Shown: positions 57,321 through 64,000 of the stretch, piece after piece
Layout: every line of letters starts with the position of its first letter
How positions within the stretch are numbered: position 1 is the first letter of the stretch
Assembly (NCBI GenBank): GCA_037127315.1
Contig: JBBBDQ010000310.1
Location: forward strand, 3,808,001-3,872,000
Direction: 5' to 3'
DNA from: Ascarosepion bandense
Lineage: Eukaryota > Mollusca > Cephalopoda > Sepiida > Sepiidae
DNA length: 64,000 nt
Notes under the pieces: generated by a model
Told to the model about the DNA's origin: nothing
Databases searched by the model: none
What the model saw: only the letters and a program-made list of their open reading frames with translations
Translations under genes and position numbers: made by a program

Positions 57321-57964
57321 TAGCATGCATTTGTTATGAGTTTTGATAGAAATAAACAAAATATAAAAATAAGGTATTCTCCCTTCTTTTAAAACCCTTA
57401 TTTCCTTTTTTTCTCTCTTTCCTTCTTTCTCTTATTGTACTTCTCTCAACTAATGAGAGGGCAACCCTCAAATAAAAAGAAGCAAAAACTGAACACAGCC
57501 AAAAACACCAGAAGTTTACAGGAGCCAAACCTAATTTAATTGTGACTGAAAAATAGTAAAACCAGAGGTTTCACATACAACTTCCATTATATAAAAATGA
57601 AAAATAAAATCACTGGAAAATAAAATAATTTTGGCCAATCAAAATACTTAAGGCAAAGAAATTTTTGATGTTAACCAAAATCAATGTTTGTACCAAATTC
57701 TTGAGCCTGGCCAAAAGGATATAAACCTGACAGTTCCAGGTTAGAGAATTCTGCACAAATGTTGGTTTTGGCTAACATTTGTTCTTGTGTTTTTGGCCAG
57801 GTTCAGTCTTTTCTTCTTCCAGTTTTTGAGGGTTGCCTTTGTGTTAGTTGCAAGAAATATATAGAGAGAAAGGAGATAAGGGTTATAAAGGAAAGTGTAA
57901 ATGCCTTATTTTAATTTTTTTTTTTGTTTTATATTTTTTATCAGGACTCACTACACATATGCTA
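57321..57964. mobile_element. Long fold-back element (arms ~200 bp)
   Basis: 57321-57545 is an imperfect inverted repeat of 57755-57964. Matching blocks include TAGCATGCATTTGTTATGAG / TAGCATATGTGTAGTGAGTC, AAACAAAATATAAAAATAAGG-type runs, GGGCAACCCTCAAA / AGGCAACCCTCAAA and AGCCAAAAACACCAG / GGCCAAAAACACAAG. The spacer is about 210 bp. Non-coding, so probably a fold-back MITE. Confidence 0.8.
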
Positions 57965-58939
57965 AATATAAACAATTGTTAAAATTGAGGCTGTTTTATT
58001 ATAATTGAAATGATTCAAGATTTCTTTTGAAATTTACATTGCATTTCTTTCTTTTCAGCCCCATATTTTTTTAAAGGTTGGTTTTTGCAAGTAACATCAA
58101 TGTATAACATCAATGTATTTTGATTTGTAATTACAAAAGTCTAAATGTAGCTGTGTGTTGTGATAGTGGCCACATGCAAAGTTGATGCATAATACTAAAA
58201 TACCTGAGTCATTTTACTTTTGTATACTAAGCAATAATGGTCTTAAGTCTTTTTAAAGAGTTAGGGTCTGATTGTTATTGAAAAATAGTATTTCTCAATA
58301 AGCAAACCTATATTTGTTGGTTTAAATACAAATTGAGAGGTTTAAGCTAATATGTGAAAAAAGATAGTGCATCGAGGGGAAATAAAGTGATTGTGTCTAA
58401 TATTTCTTTATCTATACAAAGCAGAGACTGGAAAGAAAAAAGACTATCTCTTTCAGCAAAACCTTTTCAAAAGACAAATATCTTAGGTTACAAATATAAT
58501 TCTTGAATTTTGTTTGTTTCTCTCAGACAAGTCTAAACATTCCCAGGTTTTGGTTATATGAGGCCAAGTACTTTTGACTTCTAGCATAAAGCAATTCTCA
58601 GTTTGAATAGATGACCTCTTTATTCTTACTATGATACAATCCAAATTACATAGAGTTGTCCTCTGGCCTTAATACATCCTTTCACTGATGTCTCCAGCAA
58701 TGGCATTTGCAAAGTTTACTTCGAAATAATTGGAGTAGCTCAATAATATCACTTTAATAACATTAAAACAAATGCCTATAAATCTCTATCGAGACAATGT
58801 GTAGTTTGTCATATTTTTTACTTTTGTTCAGTACTGAATAAATAATAAGTGAATCTCTAAGGTTATATTAAAAACAATTGTCTCTTTTTCCAGTTAACAC
58901 TGATCAACATGATTTTTGGTTCCAGAAAACAAAACACAT
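57965..58939. other. AT-rich spacer
   Basis: No gene, repeat or structured signal recognised. Confidence 0.6.
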
Positions 58940-59426
58940 TTTTTTAGCTAATTTAATGGTGCTCATTCTGAAACTGACCTTAGATTTTCATGGTTAGCTA
59001 CTGTTTTTGCTGTACTGAAATTGCACATTTTTTTGAAAAAAAAAATAAATTTACGATGTTGGTTGATCACAACATTTAGTTGATAAAGGTAGAACCCCCC
59101 ATCAATTTTCAGGTAGGCTGAGCAATTTGGTGGCCACCTGAAATAAACTATTTTCATAAGAAAAAAAATGCTTTTGAGTCAAAAACTTTAAATAGAAATA
59201 TTGAATTTATAGCCCAAATTCAAATTAAGTAATACATAATATGCTAATATGAGTATTAAGGTTCATTTTTTACATTGAGAAATATTGTCATCAGCCCATA
59301 TCATGCAGAAAACAAATTAAAATTTTTTTTTTTTTAAATGAGGCATTTATGTACAGCAAAAACAGTAGCTAATCAAGCAATAGTAATGTCATTTTCAGAT
59401 TTAGTGCCTTCAAATTAGCTGAAAAA
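58940..59426. mobile_element. Fold-back element (arms ~75 bp)
   Basis: 58940-59016 pairs with 59350-59426: AGCTAATTTAATGGTGCTCA / AGCTAATTTGAAGGCACTAA, CTGAAACTGACCTTAGATTT / CTGAAAATGACATTACTATT, and GTTAGCTACTGTTTTTGCTG / ATTAGCTACTGTTTTTGCTG. The spacer is about 330 bp. Non-coding. Confidence 0.8.
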
Positions 59427-59842
59427 GATCTTTGTGCCTTGACACCATTTTTAAAAATCTTTTTAACCTGTGTAACCAACATATCTGAATTAAGCTATAT
59501 TATATCAAGGAAAACAATTATTAAATGAATTACAACTACTTTCAAAAAATTTTTATAAGCTAAAATAAAAAAAAGATTAAATATTATTTTTGGGTAGCAT
59601 TTTAGGTAGGCATAAACAGTGTATACATTTTGGTTACTGTTTGGATTCCAGTTTTATTTTCTTAAAACAATTTCAATAAAATATGTTGAGAAATAATCTA
59701 TTATTCTTTTAAAACCAATTTTCTTTTTCAAAAGATTTATGGGAAGTTAAAATGTTGAACACACTTTCAAAGATGAGTTAATTTTTGTTTTTACATGCTA
59801 GGCTTTTCATTTATTAATAAATGCTTAAGATGGAAAAACAAT

Positions 59843-60190
59843 AAAACTATAAAGTTGTCCCGGTGCTGAGTTATGGTAGTCATATGCAATGTATATATCA
59901 ATAAGTAAAACTGTCATAATACATAAGAAAAATGATTATTTAATGATTTTCTAAATAAAACTCATTTGTTTTAAGGTAATACAAAAACACTTAAAAGTAA
60001 ATTAACCGTGACTTTTTGCTTAAGGGCAAAAAGTAAAACCTTCATTTGTGAGAGAAAGTTAGGCTTTGATACAACTGTCTGGTGGAAATTAAAAAAAAAA
60101 CAAAAAAACTATAAAGTTGGCCCACTGTGTTGAGTTATGGTAGACATATGGAATGTATATATCAATATGTAAAATTGTCATGATACATTA
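59843..60190 (+). repeat. Direct repeat of ~85 bp, 260 bp apart
   Basis: 59843-59927 and 60103-60188 share ACTATAAAGTTG(T/G)CCC, TGAGTTATGGTAG(T/A)CATATG, AATGTATATATCAATA and a TGTCATAATACAT-like end. Between them, ACTTTTTGC...GCAAAAAGT (about 60012-60033) forms a 9-bp hairpin. Confidence 0.8.
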
Positions 60191-60770
60191 AAATTAAGTT
60201 AAAATAGATTGACCCTATGAAGTGAATAATATCAGATTTGTTAAACATCATTACAAGTTTGTATCATTTAGTAAAGTAACAACTTGAAACAAGGACAAAA
60301 ATACAGTTTAGCAAATGCAAATTATATTTTCTGATATGCAAACCTTGGTATGTTTGCATTGGACTGAAATGTATCTGTGAAACACATGCATATTGGCAAA
60401 GGTGTCCGTGTCATGTGTGTGAATTAGCATTGATAAGCATTTATGTGACGCATGTGTCTGCATATGAGAAAGTGTTTGTACTTATCTATTTGTAGTGAGT
60501 CATAGAATCTGGTGTTGAAATGGGTTGTTGACAATTTTTGAGCTGGCTGTCAACACGTGTGCACATTCAATGAGGTGCATCATTCCTTTTAGCTGGCAGG
60601 ATGGCACTTCAGCCATTTTTGATGGACAATTTACGATGTAGAGTGCAGACATAGTTGGAAGCATAACTTATTTTGTGTTTTTCACTCAAGGCTATTCGTA
60701 CTTTCTCTGAATCTAGATTCTACATTGTTGTGTAGATGTAAAAGACTCTCTTCTCACATGAATATTTTAG

Positions 60771-61083
60771 GCACAGTTTGGTGCATTGGATATCAGCTCG
60801 GAACGAGAAATCGGGGAGCCGAGTTCGAATTCCAGCCAAATTCATTGCATTCACTTACGTGCAAATACCCTTGGGAAAGGTATTAATCCGTCTATTCCTT
60901 CCAGTTATGGGTTAAATAACAGGACAGATTGGGTTCTATAGCCTTGGTCGGCAACCAGTCTACTGCAGAAAGCAATGGCAACCTACTGCGGGATAATTTT
61001 CTGCCCAGTCAGTCATGTCTCTTTCGAGACATGATCGCCCAAGCGTGTATCACATATGGCACTTAACTGACTGACTGACTGAG
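60771..61083 (+). mobile_element. tRNA-derived SINE (family A), best-preserved copy
   Basis: The tRNA-like head has TTGGTGCATTGGATATCAGC (A-box side) and GAGCCGAGTTCGAATTCCAG (B box with TTCGAATTCC). The body runs CATTCACTTACGTGCAAATA, GGGTTAAATAACAGGACAGA, GGTCGGCAACCAGTCTACTG, GGCAACCTACTGCGGGATAA, CATGTCTCTTTCGAGACATG (a palindrome) and CCAAGCGTGTATCACATATG. It ends in a (CTGA)n/(ACTG)n simple repeat. The CpGs are retained, so the copy appears young. The layout resembles the tRNA-derived SINEs described from octopus. Confidence 0.92.
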
Positions 61084-62705
61084 TTGATCACATGATCATC
61101 TGTTGGGATCAGCCACTGACATCCTGTCATGCATAGATCAGCACAGGGGCCAAGAGGTCATCCTATAAGTCAATATACCTAGCTTCTCTGAACTCACATT
61201 GACATCATCTGAGATGAGTCACATAGTACATGATAACAAAACTGTTATCCCTAAATAAAGAAAGAAAAGGTTCAAGAGAGAGAAATAAGTAAATTCCTTG
61301 TCTCTTCTATAAACATACAACTAGTAAGAATTAGTTTCCATAATTCTCTCTATATATGTCATGTCTATTCCGGATGTGAGTGATCATGACCTTCCACAAT
61401 TTCCTACTTTTTGTTGCTCTCAATAATTATGGCCTCTTTGCAGCTCTTTTCTCTGTGATATTTGTTACTGTCATCCATTTAATCAAATTCCTCAAGATTC
61501 CTTGCTGTTTTCATTTGCTTCTCTTGCCTTGTAACTGTCTAATTTTCTAAGCCTTAGAACTAAATCTAAAAAAGTTTATATTTCCTTTGCATGGTTGCCA
61601 CAAACACTAGTACAGCTCAAAAAAGTTATTTTTAGTGTACTTTTTACATGAAAAAAAATCAGCTAATGAAATCCTTATTTCTTTGTTGGGGCTGTGAAAT
61701 GGTGTGTTGAAAACAGAATCAATAATTCTTTGTTGGGAAAATGGTGTGTTGAAAACAGAATCAAAAATTGTGCTTTAGACTCATTATAATTATACTGTTG
61801 TCATTATGAAAGGTATGAACCCAATTCATCTTTAGTTCTTTTCTAGAATGTGATATTTAAAATGACTTTACATATTTACCTGGAGCAAACTTTTGGGTGT
61901 GTAGGTCGTGTAACAATTAGTGACTTCCAAAGAGAAACTAAGCAGCAGAGTTTTGGCTGAGTTTGTTACATTCTCTCTCACATGTCATTGGGAAACGTAG
62001 CAACCGGTCTTGAAGGAACATTTTGAAATTCAAAACCAACTGGAAAAGGGATGGGTCTCCTTAAGGATGTGGTAGCCATTAAGGTCACTACAGCCATAGG
62101 ATTTGTGACCTGATATATTTATCTGTCACACATCCTAATCTCCCTAATTTTTGATAATTTAAACTAGTATATCATATATACTTTGAGCACTAATATACTT
62201 ATCTAAAAAAATTGACATACTATGACAATTCTTAAATTGGATTTTGTCAAGTAGAGAACTTCTATAAGCAGCAGACTATATTTTTCTTGCGACTTGTCCT
62301 TCAGTTTTGAGCAAAAGTATTCGATAAGATTTGATAAAAATTTAGGGCATTTTTTCTATTTTAAGAAAAGTAGGTACAAAACTTCAAAGAAATTTGCCAG
62401 TTTTGTTTCTTCATCATCAGTCCCATGACTTGGTGGGGTCATAGGGTCACTATGCAACTGAACACCTGATCTCCACATACTTGGGTTGAATAAGGTATTC
62501 ATTAATAGTGTGTCTAGGACAATTAGGCTAGATGGTCATTGATCCTATAAGAAAGTTCATTTGCCCTTCAACAAGTCTTCATTTTCATTCACCTCACCTG
62601 GAAAATCTGGTGGGAGAACCAGGTCATTTGCTAATAACTGACCATGCAGCAAATAGTACTGGATTACACAGTACCAGTTGCCCTCGTAGAGTGACCTGTT
62701 TCTTT
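61084..62705. other. Flank with a short tandem repeat and an unassigned SINE-like patch
   Basis: 61697-61770 has a 42-bp unit repeated (AAATGGTGTGTTGAAAACAG then AATCAA). The patch 61905-62110 (GCAGCAGAGTTTTGGCTGAG...) has SINE-like composition but no firm family. The remainder is AT-rich. Confidence 0.5.
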
Positions 62706-62950
62706 AGTAAAGTACCATATGTGATACATGCTTGGGTGATCATGTCTCTTTTGAAGACATGACTGACTCTGCAGAAGATTTTCCTGCAGTAGGTTGGCAT
62801 TTCTTTCTGCAGTAGACTAGTTGACATAGAATCCAATCTGTTCTACTATTCAACCCATAGCTGGAGGGAGACAAGATGGAGTCAAACCTTTTCCAAGTGT
62901 ATTTGCTCCTAAGTTTCTTACTGAGGTCAAATTTAAGTGTTCAAATTTTA
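62706..62950 (-). mobile_element. tRNA-derived SINE (family A), minus strand
   Basis: The reverse complement of CATATGTGATACATGCTTGG, GTGATCATGTCTCTTTTGAA, GCAGTAGGTTGGCATTTCTT and CCAATCTGTTCTACTATTCA follows the family A 3' half in order. The tRNA-like head is degraded. Confidence 0.8.
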
Positions 62951-63408
62951 TTCTTTTCACTGCCTTTACTCTCAGCTCTTTTGCAGAATAGGATCACATT
63001 GTCAGAATTTATATCAATTTTTATCTTTTTAATTTCTGAATAGTTGCGTTAGTGAGCACTAAAAGAAAGAAATTACTTTTGATATCCATATCAGTATGAA
63101 TACATGTTTCATTAAAAATGATTGACAAGGCACTGTTAAGTTTTTTATTGCATTTTTCTTGTATGTGGACAGGAGAATTTCTTTAGACTTAGTGTATATG
63201 GAAATTGTTTTTCTGAGTTTTCAGATAACCCATTAGCTGTTTTCAAGGATTTTAGTTGTGCTATTGTAAATGGTGTTGCTGAAGTAAACATATTTTCAAT
63301 TCTTGAATATGTACAGTATATTATGAGCATGTTCATAGTTGGCTTATATGATGCAAGCTTCTAGTATTTTTAGATGTCTTTTTACATATCAGTACAACAA
63401 TGTATGTT
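62951..63408. other. AT-rich spacer
   Basis: Nothing recognised. Confidence 0.6.
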
Positions 63409-63700
63409 GGGGTGTAATGGATATTGGCTTGGAATTAGAAATTGTGAGCCAAGTTTGAATTTCTGCTAATTCGTTGCATTCACTTACATGCAAATATCCT
63501 TGGGAAATAAATTAATCTATCTCTTCTCCCTTCAGCTATGGGTTAAATAGCAGGACAGATTGGGTTCTATAACCTTGGTTGGCAATCAGTCTACCTTAGA
63601 AAGAAATGGTAACCTGCTGCAGGAAAATCTTCCACTTAGTCAGTCATGGATTGAAAGAGACATGATCGCCCAAGTGTGTATCATATATAGCATTTGACTG
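63409..63700 (+). mobile_element. tRNA-derived SINE (family A)
   Basis: Head TTGGGGTGTAATGGATATTG, B-box-like CCAAGTTTGAATTTCTGC, then ATTCACTTACATGCAAATAT, GGTTAAATAGCAGGACAGAT, GGCAATCAGTCTACC and ATGATCGCCCAAGTGTGTAT. It is full length but more diverged than the copy at 60771. Confidence 0.85.
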
Positions 63701-64000
63701 ATGAAAATTGTATGCATTATAAAATTATATAAGTTCATTTTCATTGTTTGATCATGTTTCTATTTTTCTGATATTGTTACTTGCTTTTCATACAAAATGC
63801 TAAGAGTAGATGAACATTTGAGTTTGAGCAAAGAAATATGAAGTTCTGTCCAATTTACAGAACTACAAGTATGTGCATATATTTACTTGATAGTTGCTGA
63901 AGACAACAATGTAACAAAATGAACCCCCCTCAAATTTATGCTAGTTAAATACTCAAGATATCAGTGAAATAACCCACTGTACCTTTGGACTTCAGGACCA
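63701..64000. other. AT-rich spacer to window end
   Basis: Nothing recognised. Confidence 0.6.

Overview
This is a eukaryotic, very AT-rich, repeat-dense animal genomic window. It carries the 3' half of one spliced gene on the plus strand, with large introns full of transposon remains. The gene is recognisable as alpha-catulin (CTNNAL1 family; vinculin/alpha-catenin superfamily). The abundant ~300 bp tRNA-derived SINEs, Penelope, RTE-like and Jockey/CR1-like LINEs, mariner/Tc1 debris and (TA)n microsatellites suggest a cephalopod mollusc, probably an octopus. That organism call is an inference; no species marker is present.

Gene layout: nine coding exons are supported by splice sites, continuous reading and protein similarity: 6732-6818, 11517-11675, 20556-20648, 21433-21618, 27046-27096, 30235-30495, 34903-35025, 41764-41847 and 49591-49818. 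Together they encode 423 residues and end at a TGA at 49816-49818. All introns are phase 0. A possible 42-nt exon lies at 1196-1237. The 5' half of the gene lies upstream of the window. Introns run from 0.8 to 8.9 kb.

Intron contents: a fold-back mariner (184-732), a Helitron-like end (~3105-3805), RTE-like and Jockey/CR1-like LINE fragments on both strands, and SINEs at 9443, 14230, 28113 and 40091. There is also an internally deleted Tc1 element (15764-16290), a mariner MITE beside its longer relative (21691-22811), and a ~600 bp inverted repeat pair (12634-13226 and 19824-20420). A LINE copy is split by a 1.5 kb DNA element (35195-37670), and an hAT remnant with target duplication lies at 37989-38413. 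An RTE-like LINE (43065-44120) and a Penelope-like element with ~290 bp inverted arms and a candidate hammerhead ribozyme (45627-47740) occupy the last intron.

Downstream of the stop (49819-64000) no further protein gene is recognisable. This part holds the 3'UTR, a GC/CpG-rich island at ~56950-57110 that could be a promoter of a neighbouring gene, long fold-back elements (57321-57964 and 58940-59426), a pogo-like MITE (54749-54927) and three SINEs. No prokaryotic features, CRISPR arrays or functional tRNA/rRNA genes were seen. All similarity statements come from reading and memory; no search was run.
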